NCBI RefSeq assembly: GCF_016908415.1
Contig: NZ_JAFBDW010000001.1
Coordinates: forward strand, 441,220-505,219
DNA length: 64,000 bases
Direction: 5' to 3'
Source of the DNA: Caldicoprobacter guelmensis
GTDB taxonomy: Bacteria > Bacillota > Clostridia > Caldicoprobacterales > Caldicoprobacteraceae
The notes below the pieces were generated by a model. The model was not told the DNA's origin, ran no database searches, and saw only the letters and a program-made list of their open reading frames with translations. A program made the translations under genes and the position numbers. Of this stretch, positions 27,061-35,368 are shown piece by piece. How positions within the stretch are numbered: the first letter of the stretch is position 1; every line of letters begins with the position of its first letter.

Positions 27061-27308
27061 TATAATACGCGTTTTAATCATAACCAAGCGCCTCCAAATT
27101 TAAAAAATGCGCTAAAATATCTTCATTTCTTTAAATTACTTCTCTTTGACTACAAATCACAATACAATATCTATCAAACTTAAATACAAGCAAAAATTAT
27201 TTTATCATATCTTTTTCAATTTTACAGCCGTATTGCTTCGCTTATTTTAAAACAAAATCAAGAATGTACTTAAATTCAAAGGAAATACTAATAACCGAGG
27301 TGATGGAA

Positions 27309-28199
27309 ATGCCAAAAATGAATCTGCAAAGGTGGTTGATTATAGCAGTAACAATATGTTTGATACTATCTTCGACATCATGCTCACGAATGCTGGGCCA
27401 AAACGATAACAAGCAGCAAGGACAAAACGATCAACAACAGCAAAAAAAAGATCCGCCCTCGGCCCTCACCGAAATGGAAAAGGAGACCAATAATATGATC
27501 CAGCAAATCCAAAAAATAAGGGACCAGCGAGCCCAAATGATACGACAGCAAACGAGCACTTCTCAAAAACAAAATGGCGGAAATAAATCCCAGCAGGAAC
27601 AGCAAAAGTCTAACCAGGGGCCTCAAAAACAAGAACAACAAAAACAGGGACAACAAAAGAGCCAAAATCAGGGTGTACAGCAAGCTCAGCTAACCATAAA
27701 CTGGCAAGATTTTGAGAGAAGAATCAAAGCCTTGAATGAGCTGTGGAACAGTTATGAGCCTCAAGCAAAAAAAGACGGTGCTCCCGATGTGCTAATATCT
27801 CGGTTTGAAAACCAGCTCAACACGCTCACCAGCACCATTATGGCGCGCAACGAAGAAAAAACGCTGGTTGCCGCCAACGGACTATACCAGTATTATCCTC
27901 AATTTTTCAATCTGTACAGGCACAAGGCCCCCCCCGAGATCAAGGAGATTAAATACTACCTACAGGAAATCGTGATCAACGCCGAAGCCGGTAAATGGGA
28001 AAACGCCGCTGCGTTATTAGGTAATATGGAAAAGGCATGGCAGACCGCCAAAACCCGCATGCAAAAGCCAGATAAAGAGCTCAACGAGAGAATCGATTAT
28101 GCAATACAGGACTTCTCACAGGTAGTCAAGCAAAAAGACCTTCAACTTGTAAAGCTCAAAGGCGAAATACTCCTTAAAAACATGGAAAAAGTAAAATAA
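27309..28199 (+). CDS. Gln-rich predicted lipoprotein
   Basis: 296-residue surface lipoprotein. The signal sequence (RWLIIAVTICLILSSTSC) ends in a lipobox STS-C. Residues ~30-130 form a Gln/Lys/Asn-rich low-complexity linker (repeats of KQEQQKQGQQKSQ type), and the C-terminal ~170 residues are helical (LTINWQDFERRIKALNELW, then ALLGNMEKAWQTAKTRM). The ATG at 27309 is chosen because GAGG is eight bases upstream; frames starting at 27264 or 27303 lack a proper site. I recognise no family. It is read rightward, upstream of the GH172 gene but with a separate promoter at 28260-28288. Confidence 0.75.
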   Translation: MPKMNLQRWLIIAVTICLILSSTSCSRMLGQNDNKQQGQNDQQQQKKDPPSALTEMEKETNNMIQQIQKIRDQRAQMIRQQTSTSQKQNGGNKSQQEQQKSNQGPQKQEQQKQGQQKSQNQGVQQAQLTINWQDFERRIKALNELWNSYEPQAKKDGAPDVLISRFENQLNTLTSTIMARNEEKTLVAANGLYQYYPQFFNLYRHKAPPEIKEIKYYLQEIVINAEAGKWENAAALLGNMEKAWQTAKTRMQKPDKELNERIDYAIQDFSQVVKQKDLQLVKLKGEILLKNMEKVK

Positions 28200-28264
28200 A
28201 AGCATCACACTCCATGGTTTAATTCTCATACAGGAGCCAAACTTTAACAAACAAAAGAGTTTAA

Positions 28265-28288
28265 AAAAGTGGAAAAGCATGATATAAT
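28265..28288 (+). promoter_or_regulatory. Promoter candidate of the GH172 gene
   Basis: A perfect TATAAT (28283-28288) lies 17 bases downstream of a weak -35 (TTTAAA) and about 35 bases before the GTG start. Confidence 0.55.
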
Positions 28289-28322
28289 CTCCTTGTAAAA
28301 AATACAAGGGGGAGTGATCCTC

Positions 28323-29402
28323 GTGAAATATTTTAACGGTTTGGGGATGCATTTGGGTAATCTTTCTCGCCTCTCCAATGCCAAAACCCGCTCCATAAGC
28401 CCCGAAAACTTCACAGGTGAAAAGGGTGGTGGAGCAAGGGCGGAAGAAGGTTTAGGAGCCCATGCCGCTAGGGAATTAGGAAAGGGTTGGAAAATTTCCC
28501 CCGCTGTGAAGATACAGCCGGGCGAAACATTTGTGATGGCAGACATCGAAGGCCCTGGTGCCATACAACACATTTGGATGACTCCCACAGGTCATTGGCG
28601 CCACAGCATCTTTAGAATATACTGGGACGATCAGGATATACCGTCAGTGGAATGCCCGGTAGGCGACTTCTTTGCATGCGGGTGGGGCGAATACGCCCAG
28701 GTTTCCTCCTTAGCCGTTTGTGTGAATCCTGGCAGCGGTTTTAACTGTTATTGGGAAATGCCCTTCAGAAAGAGATGCAAGATGACCATGACAAACATCG
28801 GACTTCAGGAGATGGTTTTATACTACCAGATCGACTACACCCTAACAGAAGTGCCTGAAGATGCGGCGTATTTTCATGCGCAGTTCCGCAGAAAAAATCC
28901 TCTCCCGTATAAAGAGGTGTATACCATATTGGACGGTGTAAAAGGCAAAGGACATTATGTAGGCACTTATCTGGCTTGGGGCGTCAACAACAACGGCTGG
29001 TGGGGTGAAGGAGAGGTAAAATTCTACATAGACGGAGATGACGAATATCCTACTATCTGCGGCACCGGCACAGAGGATTATTTCGGCGGTTCATACAACT
29101 TTGAAAACCCAAAAACACACCAATATCAGGAATTCACCACACCATATTCGGGCTTACCACAAATCATTCGCCCTGATGGTCTCTACCGTTCACAGATGAG
29201 ATTTGGGCTTTACAGATGGCACATTATGGACCCCATAAGATTTGAAAGCGACATCAGAGTTACCATACAAGCACTGGGCTGGAGATCTGGCGGAAGGTAT
29301 CTACCTCTACAGGATGACATTGCGTCAGTAGCATACTGGTATCAAACCCTCCCCACAGCCAAATTCCCAGAACTTCCCGATAGGGATTACCTGGAGGTTA
29401 TC
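28323..29402 (+). CDS. GH172 (DUF2961) family glycoside hydrolase
   Basis: Member of the DUF2961 family, now glycoside hydrolase family 172, whose known members act on furanosides such as difructose dianhydrides and D-arabinofuranosides. The 360-residue protein shows the conserved opening SISPENFTGEKGGG, then IEGPGAIQHIWMTPTG, YWDDQDIPSVECPVGDFF and DGDDEYPTICGTGTEDYFGG, with the catalytic-site Glu and Asp residues in the last segment. There is no signal peptide. The frame also opens at a GTG at 28314, but AAGGGGGAG is correctly spaced only for the GTG at 28323. Single gene ending at a strong terminator. The substrate is not predictable beyond a furanoside. Confidence 0.9.
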
Positions 29403-29423
29403 TGATGCCACAAACCCCGATTA

Positions 29424-29458
29424 AAATGGCGAATGTTCTCGAGGAACATTCGCCATTT
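29424..29458. terminator. Bidirectional terminator
   Basis: A 15-bp perfect stem (AAATGGCGAATGTTC with its complement) around a five-base loop lies between the convergent GH172 and nitroreductase genes, with T-runs on both sides. Confidence 0.85.
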
Positions 29459-29461
29459 CGT

Positions 29462-29935
29462 TTATATAACCTCAATCAGCTCATCTAAGCTTTTCCTAGG
29501 CCGGGCCGATGGGCTTTCGTCAGGATATCCTATTGGAATTAATATGGGAACCTCCATATGTGGTTCTATGCCCAAAATTTCTTTGACCACATCCCTCTCA
29601 AACCAACCAACCCAGCATGTACCCAATCCTTCATTTGTGGCTGCTAACACCAGATGATCAACTGCAATGGCAGTATCAAATGACCTGCCGGGTTCACAGC
29701 ATGCTACCATTATAACCGGAGCATCATACAGAAACTCTTGATGGCATGCACGCTGTACAATCTCCCGCCTAAGTTTTTCATCTTTGATGAATAAAAACTT
29801 ATAAGGTTGACGGTTGTTCCCCGATGGCGCAAGGCTCAACGTATAAAAAAGCTTTTGAAGTATGACATCTGGAATAGGGTCCTTTTTATACTTCCTAATA
29901 GCCCTCCGCTTTGATATTACCTCCATAAATTCCAT
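29462..29935 (-). CDS. Nitroreductase-family FMN protein
   Basis: 157-residue FMN oxidoreductase of the nitroreductase family, in the short branch that lacks extra insertions. The N-terminal MEFMEVISKRRAIRKYKKDP and SLAPSGNNRQPYKFLFIK carry the FMN phosphate contacts, and LAATNEGLGTCWVGWF with IPIGYPDESP the rest of the flavin site. The family reduces nitro, quinone or flavin substrates with NAD(P)H; the physiological substrate is unknown. GGGGGG precedes the ATG. A perfect 10-bp inverted repeat at 29961-29990 lies directly upstream and probably regulates it. Confidence 0.9.
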   Translation of the reverse strand: MEFMEVISKRRAIRKYKKDPIPDVILQKLFYTLSLAPSGNNRQPYKFLFIKDEKLRREIVQRACHQEFLYDAPVIMVACCEPGRSFDTAIAVDHLVLAATNEGLGTCWVGWFERDVVKEILGIEPHMEVPILIPIGYPDESPSARPRKSLDELIEVI

Positions 29936-29960
29936 ATTTTTATACCCCCCAATCCTCTTT

Positions 29961-29990
29961 TTACGATATAGATTACTTTATATATCGTAA
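29961..29990. promoter_or_regulatory. Perfect 10-bp inverted repeat, operator candidate
   Basis: TTACGATATA (29961-29970) and TATATCGTAA (29981-29990) are exact inverted copies with a 10-base spacer, 26-55 bases upstream of the nitroreductase start. The size and spacing fit a dimeric repressor site; the minus-strand TATATAAAG between the arms could be the -10. Confidence 0.6.
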
Positions 29991-30097
29991 TATCATCCAC
30001 TCAGTATATAGAGAAGCATTCTTAAACGGAACTACACAACTGTTTATCACCACCCCTTATCACCTAAGCGCCCTTAATAGGAATAACGACAAGACAG

Positions 30098-31598
30098 TCA
30101 GTTTGCATCTGTCCAATTCATGCTGCGCTGTACAGCTTTCTTCCATCCAGCATATTTCTTGGTCCTCTCTTCGGCAGCCATGTCGGGATAAAATATCCTG
30201 TCTTCCTCACACAGGGCTTTAAGAGCTTCTTTATCCTTCCATACACCTACTCCAAGCCCGGCCAGAAAAGCAGCCCCTTGAGCAGTGACTTCGATGTTTT
30301 GCGGCCGAATAACTGGTACACCAAGGATGTCTGCCTGAAATTGCATAAGAAAGTTATTTGCACACGCTCCACCGTCTACTTTTAATGCTTTTAGCGGAAT
30401 ACCGGCATCCTGTTGCATAGCAGTTATAACATCCGCAGTTTGATAAGCTATAGACTCCAGAGCAGCCCTTACTATATGGTCACGGTTTACCCCACGCGTG
30501 ATGCCCAAAATAGCCCCACGTGCATACATGTCCCAGTAAGGTGCTCCTAACCCCACGAAGGCAGGCACCACATACACGCCATTGGTATCTTCCACTCTAC
30601 CAGCACATATTTCACTCTCGGCGGCATTTTCAATCAGTTTCAGCTCGTCCCTGAGCCATTGGATGACCGCCCCTGCGATAAAAACGCTGCCTTCCAGAGC
30701 ATATTCGACCTCTCCTCCGATGCCCCATGCAATGGTAGTAAGCAGGTTATTGTTTGATGTAACCCGGCTTTTGCCGGTATTCATCAATATAAAACACCCT
30801 GTACCATATGTATTTTTTACCATGCCTTTTTCAAAGCATGCCTGACCAAAAAGAGCAGCCTGCTGGTCTCCCCGCCACTCCCGTTATAGGAATTTCCCTT
30901 CCCAAAAATTTGCTGTCGGTCATACCAAAAAATCCGCTGGATTCCTTGACTTCAGGAAGCATTGCCGGGGGGATATCCAGTTCTTTCAGCAACTCCTCAT
31001 CCCAGCGCATCTCATTTATGTTATACAGCATGGTCCTGGAGGCATTTGTGTAATCGGTGGCAAATACCTTGCCTCCTGTCAACTTCCATATAAGCCATGT
31101 ATCCATTGTGCCGGCCAACAGCTCCCCAGCCTGTGCCATCTGTTTGGCACCGTCGACATTCTCCAATATCCAGCAGATTTTGGTGGCAGAAAAATAGGCA
31201 TCTATGACTAAACCCGTCTTTTTCTTAATGTTATCCTCTAAACCCCTTTGTTTTAGCTCATCGCACAGTGGAGCGGTACGCCTGCACTGCCACACAATTG
31301 CATTGTATATAGGCTTGCCGGTATGCCTGTTCCATACAACGACAGTTTCCCGTTGATTCGTAATACCTATAGATGCAACATCATCCGCTTTAACACCAGT
31401 CGCATTCAATACCTTGTGAAGCACGTTCAGCTGACATTCCCATATCTCTTCAGCATCGTGTTCCACCCATCCCGGCCTAGGATAAATCTGCCTAAACTCT
31501 TGGCTTGCTTTTCCCACGATTTTGCCATGGCCGTCAAATATCACAGCCCGGCAACTGGTTGTACCCTGATCCAGGGCTATAACATATCTCTCCCCCAT
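30098..31598 (-). pseudogene. glpK: Glycerol kinase gene with a single-base frameshift
   Basis: Normal glycerol kinase (FGGY family, phosphorylates glycerol to sn-glycerol 3-phosphate) is about 500 residues. Here the first part (31598-30870) reads normally from YVIALDQGTTSCRAVIF to REIPITGVAG, then the frame breaks. Deleting the plus-strand T at 30869 restores the family sequence GVAG-DQQAALFGQACFEKGMV and leads into the second part (starting near 30823 with YGTGCFILMNTG, containing LDGSVFIAGA-type and LKVDGGACANNFLMQ motifs) up to 30098. Both parts are complete and well conserved. The frameshift is either a recent mutation, a sequencing or assembly error, or a programmed event. It follows glpP by 27 bases; GAGG precedes the ATG at 31598. 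Confidence 0.85.
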
Positions 31599-31625
31599 AT
31601 CATCTTCCCTCACAATACTTATGAT

Positions 31626-32189
31626 TTATAACTCCCACAGCTCCACCTTGCTGGTTGACACTGCCACTGCGCCGGCTCCCAGTGCCTGTATAATGTCCTG
31701 TTTGCATGTGATCATTCCCCCAGCTATGATGGGCTGTGGAATCTTTTGCTTAAGCTCAGCAATGGCTTTAGGAACAATGCCTGGCATTACTTCTACAAAA
31801 TCCGGGTCATAACTCTGAACCATTTTAATGCCACTTTCAAAAGATCTAGAATCCACAAGAAACAAGCGCTGGACGGTAATAAGCCCTATTTCCTTCCCGT
31901 ATTTGAGCAAATTGTTCTTGGTGGATAGTATTCCATCTGCTTGTATCCTGTATTGTATAAAATCGACCGCAGCCAAATCCTTGCCCAATCCTTCAATTAA
32001 ATCGATATGCACAAAAACCTTTTTTCCCTTATCTTTTAGTTCACCGACAATATCCTGAAGGGTCAATATGCTGCCTGACAGCAGAAAAACCACGTTGACG
32101 CTTGAATCCAGCGCTTGCTGCAGCATCTCTGTATGAGGTAATGCTGCTATGATGGGATTTGTCTCCAGACATTCAATAATGCTTTCCAT
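31626..32189 (-). CDS. glpP: Glycerol-responsive antiterminator GlpP
   Basis: Regulator of glycerol genes; in Bacillus GlpP binds glycerol 3-phosphate and prevents early termination in glp leader transcripts. The 187-residue barrel-like protein contains PIIAALPHTEMLQQAL, VFVHIDLIEGLGKD, IQADGILSTK and IIAGGMITCKQDIIQAL, which are typical. It is cotranscribed with and located directly upstream of glpK. A minus-strand promoter with a perfect TATAAT overlaps the terminator of the acyl-CoA synthetase gene. The GlpP target hairpin in the leader was not identified with confidence. Confidence 0.93.
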   Translation of the reverse strand: MESIIECLETNPIIAALPHTEMLQQALDSSVNVVFLLSGSILTLQDIVGELKDKGKKVFVHIDLIEGLGKDLAAVDFIQYRIQADGILSTKNNLLKYGKEIGLITVQRLFLVDSRSFESGIKMVQSYDPDFVEVMPGIVPKAIAELKQKIPQPIIAGGMITCKQDIIQALGAGAVAVSTSKVELWEL

Positions 32190-32365
32190 AACCTTTTTCC
32201 CCTCTTTTTAATTTTTAACAAATGCGCTTTTTAACCAGACGCCTGCACATCGAACACGGTCAAATTTACCTGCCCAATTACATATAAATGATTGCTAACA
32301 GGGAAAAACATACCATGTTTTTTCAATCTGAGCAAATCATTAACAATTTCTGTCCATTCGGTTAC

Positions 32366-32395
32366 ATTATATCATAAAAAAAGCCCCATCTACAA
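32366..32395 (-). promoter_or_regulatory. glpP promoter
   Basis: On the minus strand TTGTAG is followed after 18 bases by a perfect TATAAT (32366-32371). The -35 lies inside the upstream gene's terminator hairpin. About 170 bases of leader separate it from glpP, including an imperfect hairpin with AATGATT/AATCATT outer arms (about 32290-32345). Confidence 0.6.
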
Positions 32396-32410
32396 TATTC
32401 AAAGATGGGA
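32376..32410 (-). terminator. Terminator of the acyl-CoA synthetase gene
   Basis: On the minus strand CCCATCT and AGATGGG form a stem (32403-32409 with 32385-32391) followed by CTTTTTTT. Confidence 0.88.
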
Positions 32411-32429
32411 CCGGCATGCTTATGCCGTC

Positions 32430-34097
32430 TTATGCAGTTTCAATGCGGGCTACATCGTGCAATTTCAACTCTTCAATAGCCATCTCTCGTAGCTTGTATT
32501 TCTGAACCTTCCCATTGGCTGTCATAGGAAAGCCATCTACAAAGCGAACGTATTTTGGGCATTTAAACCTGGATAGGCCATTTCGCACATATTCTATGAT
32601 TTCTTCTTCGGTAGGATATCTTTCAAGATTATCCTTAAGGATTATATAAGCCATGACTTCTTCACCGTATTTTTCATCAGGAACCCCTACCACCTGTACA
32701 TCCTTTACAGCTGGGTGAGTATACAAGAACTCCTCGATTTCTCTCGGATAGATATTTTCCCCTCCACGAATGATCATATCCTTGATCCTGCCAGTAATCT
32801 TACAGTAGCCGTTTTCGTCCATTACCGCAAGGTCTCCTGTATGCAGCCATCCTTCGCTGTCTATAGCCGCAGCAGTGGCCTCTTCCATCTTATAATACCC
32901 CTTCATTATGCCATAGCCCCTGGCCAAAAGTTCGCCTGGCACGCCGGGCGGAACATCCTTGCCGGTTTCTGGGTCCACTATTCTTACTTCCACTCCAGGA
33001 AGCGGCCTTCCAACAGTGGATACCCTGAGCTCAATGGGGTCATCCACCCTGGTCTGAGTTATGACAGGCGAAGCCTCAGTAAGGCCATAGGCGATGGTGA
33101 TCTCCTTCATGTTCATCTCGTCAATCACTCGGCGCATGACATTTATAGGACAGGGAGCCCCGGCCATTATGCCTGTCCTTAGGCTTGAAAAATCAAACTC
33201 CTTAAAACGGCTGTTTTCCAAAATCGAAATAAACATGGTAGGGACACCGTGCAAAGCAGTACACTTTTCAACCTGCACCGCCTCCATCACTTTAATGGGA
33301 TTGAAATGGTCCAGAGGCACCATCGTGGCTCCTTTGGTGACGCAAGCCATCACCCCCAGCACGCACCCAAAGCAATGGAAAAAAGGCACAGGTATGCACA
33401 ACCTATCTTTATATGTTAGCTTCATGCAATCAGCCACAGCTGAGCCGTTGTTGATAATGTTGTAATGGGTGAGCATCACCCCTTTAGGGAAACCGGTAGT
33501 ACCAGAAGTATACTGCATATTGACAACATCATGCGGGCTTAGAGATTCCTCTACCTGCTTCAGCATTTCGACCGGTACATCATCAGCAAAGCGATAAAGG
33601 TCATTGAAATTGTACATTCCCGGATAAGATTCCTCACCGATATATATTACATTTTTCAAATAGGGCAGCTTAGCACTATTCAATTTGCCGGGTTGGCAAT
33701 CCTTAAGCTCAGGGCATAAATCATTTATAATTTTTACATAATCTGAATCCTTAAATCCCTTAGTCATTATCAGCGTTGTGCTATCGGATTGTCTCAGCAA
33801 ATATTCCAGTTCAAATATCTTGTAATTTGTATTGACAGTAACCAGCACAGCACCAACCTTTGCAAGAGCAAACTGTGCAAGCAACCACTCAGGGACGTTG
33901 GTTGCCCAGACCGCAACGTGCTGACCCTTTTTTATACCTATCCTGATCAATCCCCTAGCAATTTGGTTGACCTTTTCACGAAACTCCGAATACGTCCACC
34001 TAACCTTCTCAAAAGGATAAACCACCGCTTCATGGTCGGGATAGCGTTCTGCCTGCATATCAAGAAGCTGCCCCATTGTAATCTCCATCATAGACAT
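32430..34097 (-). CDS. AMP-forming acyl-CoA synthetase
   Basis: Activates a carboxylic acid, probably a medium- or long-chain fatty acid, to its CoA thioester through an acyl-adenylate. The 555-residue protein has all ANL-superfamily motifs in order: the phosphate loop QYTSGTTGFPKGVMLTH (about 184-200), AYGLTEASPVITQ (about 327), HTGDLAVMDENGYCKITGR (about 418-436) with the hinge Asp, and the C-terminal catalytic lysine in MTANGKVQK (about 535). AAGGGGGG precedes the ATG. It is a single gene with its own terminator. Unusually it is placed directly downstream of a T-box leader (34152-34422), so its expression should respond to tRNA charging. Substrate chain length is not determined. Confidence 0.92.
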   Translation of the reverse strand: MSMMEITMGQLLDMQAERYPDHEAVVYPFEKVRWTYSEFREKVNQIARGLIRIGIKKGQHVAVWATNVPEWLLAQFALAKVGAVLVTVNTNYKIFELEYLLRQSDSTTLIMTKGFKDSDYVKIINDLCPELKDCQPGKLNSAKLPYLKNVIYIGEESYPGMYNFNDLYRFADDVPVEMLKQVEESLSPHDVVNMQYTSGTTGFPKGVMLTHYNIINNGSAVADCMKLTYKDRLCIPVPFFHCFGCVLGVMACVTKGATMVPLDHFNPIKVMEAVQVEKCTALHGVPTMFISILENSRFKEFDFSSLRTGIMAGAPCPINVMRRVIDEMNMKEITIAYGLTEASPVITQTRVDDPIELRVSTVGRPLPGVEVRIVDPETGKDVPPGVPGELLARGYGIMKGYYKMEEATAAAIDSEGWLHTGDLAVMDENGYCKITGRIKDMIIRGGENIYPREIEEFLYTHPAVKDVQVVGVPDEKYGEEVMAYIILKDNLERYPTEEEIIEYVRNGLSRFKCPKYVRFVDGFPMTANGKVQKYKLREMAIEELKLHDVARIETA

Positions 34098-34151
34098 CTC
34101 TCTGCCCCCCTTATTTTGGATAATAGGTTATCCGTAATGACAATCAAGAAT

Positions 34152-34422
34152 TAAAAAAGCCTTTCGCCTCGTTTAGAGACGAAAGGCCTTACCTCCCGCG
34201 GTACCACTCTAATTGGTGAGAGATTACCCTCACCCTCTCTTTTCAGGTACAATCATACCCTATCCCTTGTTACGGTGGGCATCCGTCCAAGCCTACTCTC
34301 CTTTTTCGGATTTCGGTTGGCGCTCCAGGGGGAGGTTCAACCCTCATATTTACTGCCTCGCACCTGCCGGCAGCTCTCTTGAAAATACGAAGGCCTACTA
34401 GTCCCTGTCATCGCTTTCCGAT
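34152..34422 (-). promoter_or_regulatory. T-box leader (tRNA-sensing riboswitch)
   Basis: Minus-strand leader with the full T-box plan. Stem I begins GCGATGACAGGGACTAGTA (K-turn and AGTA loop-E strand), the distal loop motifs AGAGAGC and GGTGCGAGG are present, and the 3' specifier strand reads TTGAACCTCC (34331-34340). The antiterminator holds the conserved T-box GTGGTACCGCGGGAG (UGGU, so it should contact a tRNA with A73). The competing terminator is a 12-bp stem (34159-34188) followed by a T-run (34152-34158). Counting directly after GAA the specifier is CCU (Pro); a one-base shift gives CUC (Leu). The downstream gene is an acyl-CoA synthetase. Confidence 0.93.
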
Positions 34423-34432
34423 ATTAGATAAT

Positions 34433-34455
34433 ATAAAAAATAGGCTGTCCAGCCT
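34433..34455 (-). terminator. Terminator after tRNA-Glu
   Basis: AGGCT/AGCCT stem with a GGAC loop on the minus strand, followed by ATTTTTTATATT; it separates the tRNAs from the T-box leader. Confidence 0.7.
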
Positions 34456-34490
34456 TTTGGCTCTACAGTCTACCTTTTGATTAACAAAAC

Positions 34491-34566
34491 TGGCAGCCCC
34501 TAGGGGAATCGAACCCCTGTTTCCGCCGTGAGAGGGCGGCGTCCTAGGCCACTAGACGAAGGAGCC
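34491..34566 (-). tRNA. tRNA-Glu (CTC)
   Basis: 76-nt cloverleaf with encoded CCA. The anticodon stem CCGCC/GGCGG encloses CTCTCAC (anticodon CTC, Glu codon GAG), the T arm is CAGGG-GTTCGAT-TCCCCT-like, and the discriminator is G as usual for tRNA-Glu. The acceptor stem has a G1-U72 wobble. Confidence 0.92.
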
Positions 34567-34574
34567 ATATATAC

Positions 34575-34648
34575 TGGCTGCGGAACTAGGATTCGAACCT
34601 AGACTTTGTGATCCAGAGTCACACGTGCTACCGTTACACCATTCCGCA
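34575..34648 (-). tRNA. tRNA-Gln (CTG)
   Basis: 74-nt cloverleaf with encoded CCA. Acceptor TGCGGAA/TTCCGCA (U1-A72 pair, typical of tRNA-Gln), anticodon stem TGTGA/TCACA around CTCTGGA (anticodon CTG, codon CAG), T arm CTAGG-TTCGAAT-CCTAG, discriminator G. It lies eight bases upstream of tRNA-Glu in the same transcript. Confidence 0.92.
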
Positions 34649-34731
34649 GCGCCATACCATCTTACCAACTTGCGGATTAAATTATACCACATTTCAACTG
34701 GATGTCAAGAGATTTTTTTATAAATACATAA

Positions 34732-34750
34732 GCCCTCAAAGATTGAGGGC
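34732..34750 (-). terminator. Terminator of the 6S-like RNA
   Basis: Eight-bp GCCCTCAA/TTGAGGGC stem on the minus strand with a three-base loop, followed by TTATGTATTTAT. Confidence 0.8.
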
Positions 34751-34751
34751 C

Positions 34752-34939
34752 TATACTCATCCCACGATGCCGTCTCTCTACGATTTTACAACCCGCTTCT
34801 CAGCAGGTGGGTGTCCTGTTGACTGCCTCTGTCTTCCATTCGACGATGGCCTGACATCGGTCAGCCAAACTCCGGACTCCCATATTATCTCCGTGGGTTA
34901 AAACCGGTAGAGACTCTCGCACACCCCAGGATGAGTATA
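34752..34939 (-). ncRNA. ssrS: 6S RNA candidate
   Basis: A 188-nt minus-strand RNA whose ends pair perfectly over 11 bp (34929-34939 with 34752-34762). Inside this, GTCTCT pairs with AGAGAC, CGGTTTT with the opposite AAAATCG strand, AACCC with GGGTT, and GGGAGTCC with GGACACCC, leaving a central bubble whose 3' side can form its own hairpin (CCTGCT-GAGA-AGCGGG). The far end is a CTGAC/GTCAG hairpin. A long duplex with a central bubble, a 3'-bubble hairpin and about 190 nt is the hallmark of 6S RNA, which binds sigma-A RNA polymerase. A terminator follows immediately. Assignment is by architecture, not by a profile search. Confidence 0.72.
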
Positions 34940-35103
34940 CATCATCCGGTCGCAGTTATATAGTAATATAAATTCTGCTGAATTTCAATACACAATATTA
35001 ACCAAATAACATAGAAAAATTCTGATAAAATCCAATACGCTGAATAAAATCTTTATATTTTGAGCTTTCTCTCGCTCCGCAAGATACAGACCCTGTTTCC
35101 TGA

Positions 35104-35358
35104 TCAAAAAAACACAGGTGGAACAACCCTGTGCTTCCAAGCACCGCACTTTTCACAGTAAAACAAATGCACACACAGATGGTCCCCTATTGCTGTGCTT
35201 TTGTTCATGTCATAAGAAAAGCTCTCGTGATCGACATAAGGGCTGTAAGGCCCCTTGTAATCCTCCATCTTCCCTTGTTCAGCCATGGGACCTCCACATC
35301 TGTCGCATAGCTCACTTACAATTATCAATCCATTGCACAAAGGGCAAACGAGGTCCAT
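35104..35358 (-). CDS. Small Cys-rich zinc-ribbon-like protein
   Basis: 84-residue protein of unknown family with three CxxC-type pairs: VCPLC and ELCDRCGG in the first 20 residues, and FYCEKCGAW near residues 69-77, which together look like one or two zinc ribbons. AAGGG sits before the ATG at 35358; a longer TTG start lacks support. It is the last gene of the activase cluster, 10 bases after the preceding small gene. Its last codons themselves form the terminator hairpin. The function is unknown; a metal-binding accessory role to the cluster is possible. Confidence 0.65.
   Translation of the reverse strand: MDLVCPLCNGLIIVSELCDRCGGPMAEQGKMEDYKGPYSPYVDHESFSYDMNKSTAIGDHLCVHLFYCEKCGAWKHRVVPPVFF
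35105..35133 (-). terminator. Terminator overlapping the 3' end of the zinc-ribbon gene
   Basis: CACAGG (35128-35133 on the minus strand) pairs with CCTGTG (35113-35118) followed by TTTTTTT; the stem encodes the final residues VVPPVFF. Confidence 0.8.
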
Positions 35359-35368
35359 ATCTTTCCCT

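Noticed and set aside
28291..28309. CCTTGTA/TACAAGG hairpin touching the GH172 ribosome site
   Set aside because: The predicted transcription start (7 bases after TATAAT) falls inside the first arm, so the hairpin would be incomplete in the RNA.
32290..32345. Imperfect hairpin in the glpP leader as a GlpP antitermination target
   Set aside because: It has no U-tract at its end and does not match a recognisable GlpP target; kept only as a note in the promoter entry.
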